In this document: positions 16,463-23,862 of the stretch, piece by piece
How positions within the stretch are numbered: the first letter of the stretch is position 1
How the letters are laid out: the number at the start of each line of letters is the position of its first letter
Assembly: GCA_021166835.1 (NCBI GenBank)
Contig: JAJPEN010000032.1
Coordinates: forward strand, 1 to 32,924
Direction: 5' to 3'
Length of the DNA: 32,924 bases
Origin: Burkholderiaceae bacterium
Lineage (GTDB): Bacteria > Pseudomonadota > Gammaproteobacteria > Burkholderiales > Burkholderiaceae
Made by a program: the position numbers and the translations under genes
The notes under the pieces: model-generated
The model's input: the letters and a program-made list of their open reading frames with translations, nothing else
The model's database searches: none
Told to the model about the DNA's origin: nothing

Positions 16463-16586
16463 CTCAAGCTCTCCTTGGGCAAGGGTCCGAGGCGACGGCC
16501 GCGAACCGTGCTCCGCGCCAGCAATATCGACGCCCGAACGAAAAGATTGCTCTGGCGGCAACTGGCTTTTCCGGACGTCGCGCTCG

Positions 16587-16967
16587 AAGCATCTGGCCGA
16601 GTTCCGGGTCGCGCTCGACGAAATCTCGAAAGATCCCGAACGGCTGGTCCGCGTTGGGCGAGCCGAACTGATCGAGCAGGCCAGGCGCGGCGAGGTCGTC
16701 GTCCTCGACGTCCGACCCGAGGCCGAATACGCGGCCGCTCACCTCCCGTATGCCCGCTCGATGCCGTTGGCCGAACTCGAACGCCGGGTCGCCGAACTGC
16801 CTCGCAACCGCGAGATCGTCGCCTATTGCCGCGGCCCCTTCTGCCTGCTTTCGAACGAGGCGGTGCAACTGTTGTCGGCGCGCGGTTTCGACGTGCGCAA
16901 GTTGCTCGACGGCGTCGGCGAGTGGCAAGCCGCCGGCATGCCGTTGGAGCGAACGACCTCGGCCTGA
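16587..16967 (+). pseudogene. Rhodanese domain remnant of an ArsR-rhodanese regulator (HTH lost)
   Basis: The sequence from about 16587 encodes the linker and complete rhodanese domain typical of two-domain ArsR-HTH/rhodanese proteins: HLAEFRVALDEI, then VVVLDVRPEAEYAAAHLPYA and the active-site loop YCRGPFC with the catalytic Cys. The roughly 80-residue winged-helix HTH that normally precedes it is absent. No ATG, GTG or TTG exists in frame between the neighbouring gene's ribosome site and codon 56 of the remnant; the nearest upstream ATG (16314) lies inside the opposite-strand DUF305 gene. So the gene seems truncated at its 5' end, with the break close to 16560-16590. The stop at 16967 is intact and leads directly into the next gene's ribosome site. 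A rare start codon producing a lone rhodanese cannot be excluded. Confidence 0.65.
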
Positions 16968-17000
16968 TTGCGTTCAACCCATTCACAAGGAGAGGGGCCC

Positions 17001-17447
17001 ATGCGTGCACGAATCCTTTCGCTCGCGCTGTTCGCGGCGTCGGTGTCGCCGGCATTTGCCTCGGATCTGGTTTCGATGCCCGTGCCCGGCGCTATCGATG
17101 CGGCCGGCCGGAAAGTGCTGACCTTTATCGCCAAGGATCCACCCGGTGTGCGCTGCAATGGCAACCTGCAGGTGGCGGCCGAAGTGGCCAACGCGTATCG
17201 AGTGCCGATTCAACTCGTTCCCGCCAGCCTGATGCCGGGCCTTCCCGCGCCCGCGGTGTTCTACGGAAATCAGATGATCGTCGCCGACGGCAAGGACCAC
17301 AACGGTGCGGTGAGTTACCAGTTGGTGGCCGACGTGCTCGAAATCGAAGGCGTCGCGAAACAGCAGAAAGCCGGTCTCCTCTACAACGACCGGGTACGCG
17401 GTGACTTCGACGCGTTGAAAGCGACGATCAAGGCCGGCGGGAAGTGA
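17001..17447 (+). CDS. Exported protein of unknown function, thioredoxin-fold-like
   Basis: 148 residues. Signal peptide (1-20, ending PAFA), then a mature chain with a single Cys (Cys52 in GVRCNGN), a segment RVPIQLVPASLMPGLPAPAV and a strand-turn VFYGNQMIVADGKDH. The VPIQLVP...PAPAVFYGNQMI part looks like the central strands of a thioredoxin fold, with Pro in the cis-Pro position. The CXXC motif is missing and only the N-terminal Cys is present. The ribosome site AAGGAGAGG (16987-16995) is strong, so expression is likely. It directly follows the rhodanese remnant, so both may have belonged to one sulfur- or redox-related operon. I do not recognise the family with confidence. Confidence 0.72.
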   Translation: MRARILSLALFAASVSPAFASDLVSMPVPGAIDAAGRKVLTFIAKDPPGVRCNGNLQVAAEVANAYRVPIQLVPASLMPGLPAPAVFYGNQMIVADGKDHNGAVSYQLVADVLEIEGVAKQQKAGLLYNDRVRGDFDALKATIKAGGK

Positions 17448-17468
17448 CATGGCGAGCGCGCTCTGCCC

Positions 17469-17675
17469 ATGAACGCGACCACGATGGAGAAGCGCAACGT
17501 GCTCCTGTTCGCAGGAGCGCAGGCGCTTTTCCAGACCGTATCGGTCATGGTGATGACGCTTTCGGGCCTTGCCGGTTTGCATCTCGCCCGTCTGGAACGC
17601 CATGGGAACCGCGTCGTCCGAACAACCATGGCAGCGGCATCCCCGGTTCCGATCGCTACAATCGGACACCAATGA
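17469..17675 (+). pseudogene. N-terminal stub of an MFS transporter
   Basis: The first about 40 residues (MEKRNVLLFAGAQALFQTVS, then VMVMTLSGLAGLHLA) match the first transmembrane helix of a family of MFS transporters I recall from metal and arsenic loci. After that, the reading becomes polar and Arg-rich with no further helices, and ends within the start of the next gene. A full MFS protein would need about 400 residues, so this is probably a remnant after a large deletion. It begins 22 bp after the preceding gene. It might still yield a small membrane peptide, but no strong ribosome site is present. Confidence 0.5.
17657..17662 (+). promoter_or_regulatory. Possible -10 box of the secreted Cys/His protein gene
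   Basis: TACAAT lies 9 bases before the ATG at 17672, inside the end of the MFS remnant. No good -35 is visible at 16-19 bp. As with czcI, the transcript would have almost no leader. Confidence 0.3.
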
Positions 17676-18085
17676 GCCCCTTCCGCCGTTGCCGTTCGGT
17701 CTTCGCTTGGATTGCGCTGCTCGGGATTCTGTTCACGCAGTTGGCAGTGGCGGCATACGCGTGCCCATCGTTGCCGCATACGACCAGCGAACAGACGCAG
17801 GCTGCGTCCGACTCGCACGGACTTCCCTGCCCGGAGATGGCGACGCAATCGCACGGCGCGTTCGATGCGCAACCGCCGGACCTTTGCAACCAGCACTGCG
17901 CTCACGACGGGCAAACCTCCGAATCGCGGTCGGTAGCCGCCATTGACCAGACGTTCGTCCTGGCCTTCGTTCTTCCCGAACCGGATCCTTCCGAACTCGC
18001 AGGCGTGAGGCACGCGCAGCAGCCCGAATTGCTGCGGCTCACCGCACCACCCCCTCTTTGGCGCACCGGTCGGCTGCGCATCTGA
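17672..18085 (+). CDS. Exported Cys/His-containing protein of copper-resistance loci, function unknown
   Basis: 137 residues. The N-terminal helix (about 9-28, FAWIALLGILFTQLAVAAYA) acts as a signal peptide or anchor. The mature part holds scattered possible metal ligands: CPSLPH, HGLPCPEM, and DLCNQHCAHD around residue 70-80, then a Pro-rich tail ending WRTGRLRI. I recall similar short proteins upstream of copper-efflux genes, where the CNxHC-type motif is conserved, but no biochemical role is known to me. The ATG at 17672 begins the hydrophobic helix and is preferred over an upstream frame that overlaps the MFS remnant. No obvious ribosome site precedes it, matching the near-leaderless promoter. 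Confidence 0.65.
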   Translation: MSPFRRCRSVFAWIALLGILFTQLAVAAYACPSLPHTTSEQTQAASDSHGLPCPEMATQSHGAFDAQPPDLCNQHCAHDGQTSESRSVAAIDQTFVLAFVLPEPDPSELAGVRHAQQPELLRLTAPPPLWRTGRLRI

Positions 18086-18178
18086 TCCTGCGGTGTGTAG
18101 CCCGCTTGTGAAGCCGCGCCCGCTTCGCGGCGACGGCACAACCTGCCCCTGCTGATCAGCGCAAACGCAAGCCGTTCG

Positions 18179-18214
18179 CTCGCCTCATCTCCTTCAGCGG
18201 CGAGGCAGCTTTTT
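18179..18214 (+). terminator. Weak hairpin with T-run after the secreted protein gene
   Basis: Arms CTCGCC and GGCGAG enclose a 14-base loop and are followed by GCAGC and five T (18210-18214). It lies about 95 bp after the stop at 18085 and just before the propeller gene. The stem is short, so this is tentative. Confidence 0.3.
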
Positions 18215-18235
18215 CATCGACGACCAAGGATCGAC

Positions 18236-19144
18236 ATGCTCTCCAGAAAGATGGGCTTTCACGCCTTCCCGCTCGCGCTGGCGCTGACCGTGTTCGCCAC
18301 AACAGTGTTTGCCGACCCCGCGATCACGCTGACGCACGTTCACGGCCTGTCCTACAGCGCGGACGGTCAACAACTCCTCATTCCCAGCCATCACGGCCTG
18401 GCCGTGTTCAGCGAAGGGCGCTGGTCCAGGGCTGCAGGCCCTGCGCACGACTACATGGGATTCTCGGCGACGCGCGATGCGCTGTACAGCAGCGGCCATC
18501 CAGCGCCGCGCTCCGGGCTGACCAATCCGTTCGGCCTCATCAAGAGCGAGGACGGAGGAAAAACATGGCAGAAACTCGGGCTCGAGGGCGAGTCGGATTT
18601 CCACTCGCTGGCGACCAGCCACGGGACCAACACGGTGTACGTGTTCAATCCGCACCCAAACTCGCGCATGAAGCAGTCCGGCATCTACTACACGCGCAAT
18701 GACGGCCTGCAGTGGAAGCGCGCTGCGGCCCGGGGGCTCAGCGGGGAGCTGAACAGTCTCGCCGTGCATCCCACCGATTCCGGCGTCGTGGCCGCCGGTA
18801 CCGAGCAGGGCCTGTATCTGTCGCGCGACGCCGGTGAGAACTTCGAGCAACTCGTGGGCGAGATGCGCGTATTCGCCGAAGCCTTCGACCTCGACGGCCA
18901 GCAGCTGTGGTTCAGCACGTATGCCGGCAAGGCGGGACTTGCCCGCGTCGCGTTCAAGTCCGGCACTGCACCAGAAACGCTTTCGATCCCCGCCCTAGGC
19001 GAAGACGCCGTGGCCTACATCGCGCAGAACCCAGTGCAGCAGAACGAGTTCGCGATTGCGACCTTCAAGCGAAGCGTTTTCGTCAGCGAAGACCGCGGCC
19101 GAAGCTGGACGCAGATTGCGAGGGACGGAGCGACGCTCCCGTGA
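18236..19144 (+). CDS. F510_1955-family beta-propeller (BNR-repeat) exported protein
   Basis: 302 residues, signal peptide about 1-26. The mature chain is made of beta-propeller repeats with Asp-box/BNR-like signatures: SEDGGKTWQKL (about 102-112), TRNDGLQWKRA, SRDAGENFEQL and SEDRGRSWTQI near the end. HVHGLSYSADG opens the domain. The family is labelled glycosylhydrolase in databases, but sialidase catalytic residues are not recognisable here, so an enzymatic role is unproven. The ATG at 18236 follows AAGGA; a second ATG 15 bases later is possible. It is 16 bp upstream of a tiny membrane protein and then the multicopper oxidase, so the three likely form one transcript, probably involved in periplasmic copper handling. 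Confidence 0.82.
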   Translation: MLSRKMGFHAFPLALALTVFATTVFADPAITLTHVHGLSYSADGQQLLIPSHHGLAVFSEGRWSRAAGPAHDYMGFSATRDALYSSGHPAPRSGLTNPFGLIKSEDGGKTWQKLGLEGESDFHSLATSHGTNTVYVFNPHPNSRMKQSGIYYTRNDGLQWKRAAARGLSGELNSLAVHPTDSGVVAAGTEQGLYLSRDAGENFEQLVGEMRVFAEAFDLDGQQLWFSTYAGKAGLARVAFKSGTAPETLSIPALGEDAVAYIAQNPVQQNEFAIATFKRSVFVSEDRGRSWTQIARDGATLP

Positions 19145-19160
19145 CGGCGAGACGAACGAC

Positions 19161-19274
19161 GTGCTCAAGGTAATCGTGATCGTGCTCGCCACCATCGGCG
19201 GGCTGGTCGTGCTCGGCGTCGGCGTCATGGCGCTGATGCATTTCGGAATGGCCGGCGGCGTGGGCTGCTGTTAG
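19161..19274 (+). CDS. Tiny membrane protein (37 aa) with C-terminal Cys pair
   Basis: GTG start at 19161, 37 residues. Almost all of it is one transmembrane helix (VIVIVLATIGGLVVLGVGVM), followed by ALMHFGMAGGVGCC. The His, Met and terminal CC could bind copper. It lies between the propeller gene (16 bp upstream) and the multicopper oxidase (36 bp downstream) on the same strand. I recall comparable short membrane peptides beside copper oxidases. No strong ribosome site precedes the GTG, so translation may depend on the upstream gene. Called from frame, composition and position only. Confidence 0.6.
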   Translation: MLKVIVIVLATIGGLVVLGVGVMALMHFGMAGGVGCC

Positions 19275-19310
19275 GCCCGTAGCTGCGTAAACCGATTGGA
19301 GGTCGATCTC

Positions 19311-20954
19311 ATGGACCGTCAGAGGCGACGCGTCGTCGTCGGCACTGCCACCGCTGCAGCCGTGGCCACGCTTGGATTACCACAATCGGGCGCACGCGCC
19401 GAGGGCAAGGAGGAGGTTGACGCCCGTATCGAGATCCACATCGAGCTGCGCGCGGTGCAGGAACATGTCGTCCTTCGTCCGGGCGCCCCGACCCGGGTGT
19501 GGCGCTACCGGGGCAAGGTGCTGAGAGGTGATGCAAGCACCCTCGAAGCGTCCGATGCCACCTACCTCGGGCCGATCATTCGGGTGCGGCGCGGCCAGCG
19601 CGTGCGGATCGACCTGATCAACGAACTGCCCGAGCCGACAATCGTTCACTGGCACGGCCTGCACGTCCCCGACACGATGGACGGGCACCCGCGGTTCGCG
19701 ATCGCACCGGGCCAGCGCTACGTCTACCAGTTCACCGTGTTGAACAGAGCGGGCAGCTACTGGTTCCACCCGCATCCCCATGGCAGAACGGGCGCGCAGG
19801 TCTACTTCGGTCTGGCCGGGCTGTTCCTGGTCAGCGACGACGAAGAAGCAGCGCTCGGTCTACCCAGTGGTCGATACGACATTCCGCTCGTCCTGCAGGA
19901 CCGCAACTTCGACGACAACAACCAGTTCATCTACCTGGGGTCGGGTTTGACCGACAGCGCTTCCACCAACAGCCTGGACCGGCCACCGATGATGGGTGGC
20001 GGGATGATGGGTGGCGGCAGCATGATGCGTGGGGGCATGGGGTCGATGATGGCCCGCATGATGGGAGTGCTCGGCGACGACATCCTCGTCAACGGCAGGT
20101 CCGAGGCCAGCCTCTCGGTCGAGCGCCGCCTCTATCGCCTGCGAGTGCTCAACGGCTCCAACACGCGCACCTACAAGCTGGCGTGGCACGATCGCTCGCC
20201 GCTGATCGTGATTGGCACCGATGGGGGGCTTCTGGCAGCGCCCGTGCGGCGCGACTACGTCATGCTCGCGCCGGCCGAGCGCGTCGATCTCTGGGTCGAT
20301 TTCGCTCGCTGGCCGGCAGGCAGCGAACTGTCGCTGCAAAGCCTTGCCTTCGAAGGTGGAATGAACATGGGCGGCATGATGACGGGCCGCGGCTCGCTCC
20401 CCGACGGAGCGCCGTTCCAGGTGCTCGCGCTGCACGTCGAGGGGGGTCCGCGAGGCTCCCAGGAGGCGGCGCCGCCGGCACGCCTGTCCGAGGTCCTATC
20501 ACCGGATCCGCGCGTGGCCGCCAACTTCGATCGCCCGAAGATCTTCGAGCTCACGATGGGGATGATGGCTTGGGGAATCAACGGACAGAGCTTCGAAATG
20601 CTGGAAGCCAGTCCGTACGAGACCGTGAAGCTCGGCACCCACGAGCTTTGGGAATTCCGCAACGACGCGGCGAGCGGGATGATGGGCATGGCGATGCCCC
20701 ATTCGATGCACGTGCACGGCGTGCAGTTTCGAGTCGTCGAGCGCTCGGTCTCGGGCCGTTTCGTCCGCGATGACGAAAGCGCCAAGGCAGGCTTCGTCGA
20801 CGAAGGTTGGAAGGACACCGTGCTGGTGATGCCGGGCGAGCGCGTTCGCATCCTCGTTCGTTTCGCGGACTATCCGGGGCTTTTCCTCTACCACTGCCAC
20901 ATGCTGGAGCATGAGGACGGCGGGATGATGCGCAACTATCGAGTGCGGGCGTAG
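19311..20954 (+). CDS. Tat-exported Met-rich multicopper oxidase (CueO-like)
   Basis: 547 residues. A twin-arginine signal (MDRQRRRVVVGTA, cleavage near ARA-E at 30) sends the folded copper enzyme to the periplasm. All four copper motifs are present: HWHG (113-116), HPHPHG (153-158), HSMHVHG (464-470) and HCHMLEHEDGGMM (528-540), giving the type 1 Cys529 and the type 2/3 cluster. A Met/Gly-rich insert (227-252, many MM pairs) and further Met clusters (351-357, 416-419, 457-462) are likely Cu(I) docking or oxidase sites, as in CueO. Expected role: oxidise Cu(I) to Cu(II) with O2. GGAGG lies 8 bases before the ATG at 19311. It closes the propeller, membrane peptide, oxidase cassette. Confidence 0.93.
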   Translation: MDRQRRRVVVGTATAAAVATLGLPQSGARAEGKEEVDARIEIHIELRAVQEHVVLRPGAPTRVWRYRGKVLRGDASTLEASDATYLGPIIRVRRGQRVRIDLINELPEPTIVHWHGLHVPDTMDGHPRFAIAPGQRYVYQFTVLNRAGSYWFHPHPHGRTGAQVYFGLAGLFLVSDDEEAALGLPSGRYDIPLVLQDRNFDDNNQFIYLGSGLTDSASTNSLDRPPMMGGGMMGGGSMMRGGMGSMMARMMGVLGDDILVNGRSEASLSVERRLYRLRVLNGSNTRTYKLAWHDRSPLIVIGTDGGLLAAPVRRDYVMLAPAERVDLWVDFARWPAGSELSLQSLAFEGGMNMGGMMTGRGSLPDGAPFQVLALHVEGGPRGSQEAAPPARLSEVLSPDPRVAANFDRPKIFELTMGMMAWGINGQSFEMLEASPYETVKLGTHELWEFRNDAASGMMGMAMPHSMHVHGVQFRVVERSVSGRFVRDDESAKAGFVDEGWKDTVLVMPGERVRILVRFADYPGLFLYHCHMLEHEDGGMMRNYRVRA

Positions 20955-21133
20955 CAACGCGGTACTCAATCCCATCGACATCTACGGTCCTAACCTTCTG
21001 AAACTTCTGCGATCCCGCGACGAGCCCGATCCCGAAGTGCATTTCAACTGCGATACGGACGCGTCATCAGCGAGTGATGCGTCTCAGAGGAAGAACCTGG
21101 GTGCCGCAGCTTTGCAACGGGCAAATCTGGACT

Positions 21134-21334
21134 TCACTTCCGGACGGCCGAGCGCGGCAGGAAGCGACTCCCAGAATCCCGCTGCGCTTTGCGGCGTCTC
21201 TCTTCGTGAACGTCCGCACTGTCGATAGCAATAGGATCGCTGGCCGGAAAGCTGTATTCGAGCGCCTTGTCCAGTTCGCGCTCCAGTGCGTCAGGCTTCT
21301 CGTAGGCGCTTCTTCGCAGTCGCTTGTTCGTCAT
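21134..21334 (-). CDS. Small conserved protein with SFPASDP motif
   Basis: 66 residues, soluble, strongly charged. It contains ELDKALEYSFPASDPIAID (about 19-37), a motif I recognise from a widespread family of short bacterial proteins of unknown function (usually SFPASDPPA). The C-terminus is Arg-rich. GAGGG lies 8 bases before the ATG at 21334. It stands alone between the multicopper oxidase (which converges with it) and the cardiolipin-synthase remnant. Function unknown. Confidence 0.65.
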   Translation of the reverse strand: MTNKRLRRSAYEKPDALERELDKALEYSFPASDPIAIDSADVHEERRRKAQRDSGSRFLPRSAVRK

Positions 21335-21671
21335 TGGGATTCCCTCGGTCTACAAATCATCATGTAACCGCTTGGCCCGGAAACTGCGCGCACGGGTTGG
21401 GACCCAGGCCGCCACTGCCCGGTAGTCGCCGCCGTTGAACGGGCCCGATTTGCGCTTAACGCCGGGTAGCCGGATTGCACTTCTGCTGCCTCATGAAGAG
21501 CCTCGTTGCAGCAATCGGTCTCGCTGGCGCCTCGGTCGCGATCGTTTTCCTGCGGCGCCGGGAGAAACGCCGCGCCCTGCAAGAAGCTCTCGCTGACGAG
21601 TGCGCCGTCAGCGAATGCGGGCCCGACGGCACGCCGCTCAGCCTGTACGCCGGGTGAGCGCCGGAACTTGC
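21335..21671. other. Intergenic stretch with little content
   Basis: 337 bp between the SFPASDP gene and the end of the cardiolipin-synthase remnant. It holds one possible small membrane protein (listed separately), and no repeat, tRNA or clear promoter that I can see. Confidence 0.5.
21493..21657 (+). CDS. Possible small single-helix membrane protein
   Basis: 54 residues from an ATG at 21493: a helix (LVAAIGLAGASVAIVFL) then RRREKRR, a normal positive-inside stop-transfer pattern, and a short Cys-containing tail. No ribosome site is visible and I recognise no family. An ATG 18 bases upstream is an alternative. It could be a chance frame. Confidence 0.3.
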   Translation: MKSLVAAIGLAGASVAIVFLRRREKRRALQEALADECAVSECGPDGTPLSLYAG

Positions 21672-22733
21672 CTACAGCCACCGGCGCGCATACCAGCCGA
21701 TCGACTCGGCGACGCGTCGGGGCCAAGCTCTTTGGCTCCACGCATCTGCACGTACTCGCTCCGAATCACACAGGTCCTGTAGAAAGCTTTCCGCCAACAC
21801 CGCATTCAGCTCGCCGGATTCGTCGATCAGATTCAGTTCGTCGTTGACGAAAAGGCTTCGATAGTCGAGGTTCGCCGTACCAACGGTCGCCCAGGTCTCA
21901 TCCACGAGCAAGGTCTTGGCATGGAGCACCCGCGGCACCTACTCGAATATTCGCACCCCGCAGGAGAGCAGCCTAGAATAGGCAGCGCGAGCGGCCCATT
22001 GCGCCAGCGGTACGTCGCTCTTGCCCGGCACGAGCAGCCAGACTTCCACGCCACGCATCGCCGCTTCGCGCAGCAGTCGCTGGGTCAGGCTGTCGGGTAC
22101 GAAATACGGCGTGGTGGCCCAGATTCTGGAGCGCGCGGCGCGCAATGTGTCGTTCAAGACGCAACGCAGCCGGTGTCGACATGCACGCGAGCGGTTCGGC
22201 AGCAGCCATGGGGAACCGGTGACCGGCGGAAGCCAGTCCGGCGGGGCGTCGAGATAGCAGTCGAACACGGTGGCGGCCGCGGCAGCGGAGTCGCCCACGA
22301 ACCGAACATGCGTGTCCCGCCAGCGGGCGGGACCCATGGCTCGTAACGAGCCTGCTGCATGAACGTTGAAGCCTCCGACGTAGGCAACCGATCCGTCCAC
22401 CACGAGCAACTTGCGGTGGTTGCGCCGGTTGATCTTCAGTGGCCGGCGCGGGCTCCAGGGGCGGCTCCATTCGAAACGCACGCCGGCAGTACGCATCCGA
22501 TCGATATCCGCGCGGGAGAGCACCGACCAGGAACCTGCATGGTCGGCGCGCAGATGTACCGAAATACCGCGCGCGACGCAGCGCACCAGCGCATCGACGA
22601 ACTGCCGGCCGACGGTGTCGGACGCAAAGATATAGCTTTCGAGACGGATGCTTCGCTTCGCGCACTCGATGTCGCGCAGCATGTCGTCGAAGAGGACGTC
22701 GCCCTCGTCGTAGACACGCGTGAGGGCGGACAT
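21672..22733 (-). pseudogene. clsB: Cardiolipin synthase / phospholipase D family gene with in-frame TAG
   Basis: Two open segments in the same frame are separated by one TAG at 21939-21941. The upstream segment has EGDVLFDDMLRDIECAK and the first HKD motif HRKLLVVD followed by VAYVGGFN. The downstream segment has the second HKD motif HAKTLLVD followed by TVGTANLDYRS. Together they make a near full-length ClsB-like enzyme (about 353 codons) that would condense phospholipids to cardiolipin at the inner membrane. The stop falls in RIFE-stop-VPRVLHAKT, where relatives have a Tyr (FEYxPRxLHAKT), so one base change from TAT or TAC explains it. The downstream part could restart at a GTG at 21938 but would lack the first HKD motif. 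The start at 22733 has GAAGG upstream; the frame is open to 22874 (TTG). Confidence 0.8.
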
Positions 22734-22877
22734 CGTGCCTTCGGTATGAAGTGCGGCGAGCGATACTTCCGGCAAAGCTCGACCGGCCGCGGACGCGATG
22801 TCGTTGTGGCGGCGGGCGTCCGCGAAGCGCCGGGCTACTGCATCCCGGCGCCCCTGTACGTTGCACGCACCCAATGA

Positions 22878-23213
22878 TCAGGATTCGAGGGAGTGATCCG
22901 GTCCGTACACACGGTGGATCGCTTCGCGCTCGGCACGCGTCTTCGCGGCGGCTTCGCGCTGGACCTGCTCCCGCGTCGAGCTAGACGCAATACGACGTTC
23001 GGGCGCCGCGAACTCGAAGGAGGGCGGAATGCTCCCCGCGCGTTGTGCCGCATGCAGTTCGGCAATGACTTCGGCGCGCGTGGTCTTGCTCGGTATCACA
23101 TGGGTGGTCTGGAAGCCGATCTCGTTGTTCACGAATTCGACGCCGCTATCGGCGAATGCGGGGGCGCCGACCGACAGCACGACAGCAGCGAACAACAAGG
23201 ATTTCGAGGACAT
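22878..23213 (-). CDS. DUF4148 secreted protein
   Basis: 111 residues. Signal peptide (1-21, ending PAFA), then SGVEFVNNEIGFQ and the DUF4148 core KTTRAEVIAELHAAQRAG (43-60), followed by a Ser-rich and then Arg/Glu/Ala-rich C-terminus. It is the second DUF4148 protein in the window, but it shares little with the one at 6763 outside the core. AGGAG is 7 bases before the ATG at 23213; the 12 codons further upstream in frame lie before the signal peptide. Its promoter region shares a motif, at the same distance, with the secreted repeat protein gene at 30862-31221. Function unknown. Confidence 0.82.
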   Translation of the reverse strand: MSSKSLLFAAVVLSVGAPAFADSGVEFVNNEIGFQTTHVIPSKTTRAEVIAELHAAQRAGSIPPSFEFAAPERRIASSSTREQVQREAAAKTRAEREAIHRVYGPDHSLES

Positions 23214-23515
23214 TTCATTACTCCTGTGCAGTTTCGAGATATGCAGCACCGGGGCTGCTCGCGACGCGTTGTGCGCGTCACGGTCTCAAATGTAGAGGCC
23301 CGTAGGCGACGGCATCGTTTCACGCCGATTACATTCTCTTCATCTTTCTCCCAAGAGCATCGAACGCGCGTGACCGGAACGCAATTTGCGCGACAACTTC
23401 CTGTAGCGTACCGGAGGCCATACTGAGCCTTCAGAGCAATCGAGAATCGCCCTTCGAATACTTGCGCTGCCCAAGCGGCGCCGATCGAAGGGCTTGACCT
23501 GGAAGGAAAACGTCG
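23214..23515. other. Divergent intergenic region with shared motif
   Basis: 302 bp between the DUF4148 gene and the ppsA remnant. It holds the AATGTAATC motif listed separately and, at its right end, GGAAGGAAAA just before the ppsA ATG. I see no further gene or repeat. Confidence 0.5.
23319..23335 (-). promoter_or_regulatory. AATGTAATC-type box upstream of the DUF4148 gene
   Basis: On the minus strand reads AATGTAATC then GGCGTGAA. It begins 106 bp before the ATG at 23213. A near-identical box lies 106 bp before the ATG at 31221. Closer to the gene, TACATT (23289-23294) could be the -10; the second gene has CACATT at nearly the same place. An activator site is the likely reading. Confidence 0.5.
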
Positions 23516-23835
23516 ATGTCCGCACCTGGGGCGCGTGAACCGTTCGTCGAATGGTTCGAAACGCTGAACAACCGCGACGTTCCCCGCGTCGGTGGCAACA
23601 ATGCCATGCGACCGGCGGCAACGCGCACGCTCACGGTGCAGACCACGCGCAAGGAGCGCGAGTCCTTCTGCTGTCGGATGACGAGATCCTGCAGTTCGGA
23701 CGGTGGGCTGCAACGGTGGAAGCGCATTACGGCCATGCGATGGACATGGAGTGGGCCAAGGACGGCGAGACGGACGAGCTCTACCTGGTGCAGGCGTGCC
23801 CGGAAACCGTCGTCTCGGCGCGCCGCGCGGGGTGA
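23516..23835 (+). pseudogene. ppsA: Remnant of phosphoenolpyruvate synthase
   Basis: Two pieces of PpsA in different frames. From 23516 the frame gives EPFVEWFETLNNRDVPRVGG, the N-terminus of PpsA, normally followed by KNASLGEM. From about 23640, one frame over, it gives LLSDDEILQFGRWAATVEAH, then MDMEWAKDGETDELYLVQAC and PETV, the end of the ATP-grasp domain. The residues between (roughly 25-290 of a ~790-residue enzyme) and everything after about residue 350, including the PEP-binding domain, are missing. The ribosome site GGAAGGAAAA and start remain. PpsA makes PEP from pyruvate and ATP; this copy cannot. It is the first gene of the row leading to LDH, PGK and the HAD-GH65 fusion. Confidence 0.75.
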
Positions 23836-23862
23836 CGCGCGAAATGTCGAGGAGAAGATGTC

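Noticed and set aside
21020..21095. Stem-like sequence around GATGCGTC considered as terminator of the multicopper oxidase
   Set aside because: The arms pair only with a 3-base bulge and no T-run follows.
21939..21941. TAG read as pyrrolysine or programmed readthrough
   Set aside because: Relatives have Tyr there, no pyl genes or readthrough context seen; simple mutation or sequencing error is more likely.
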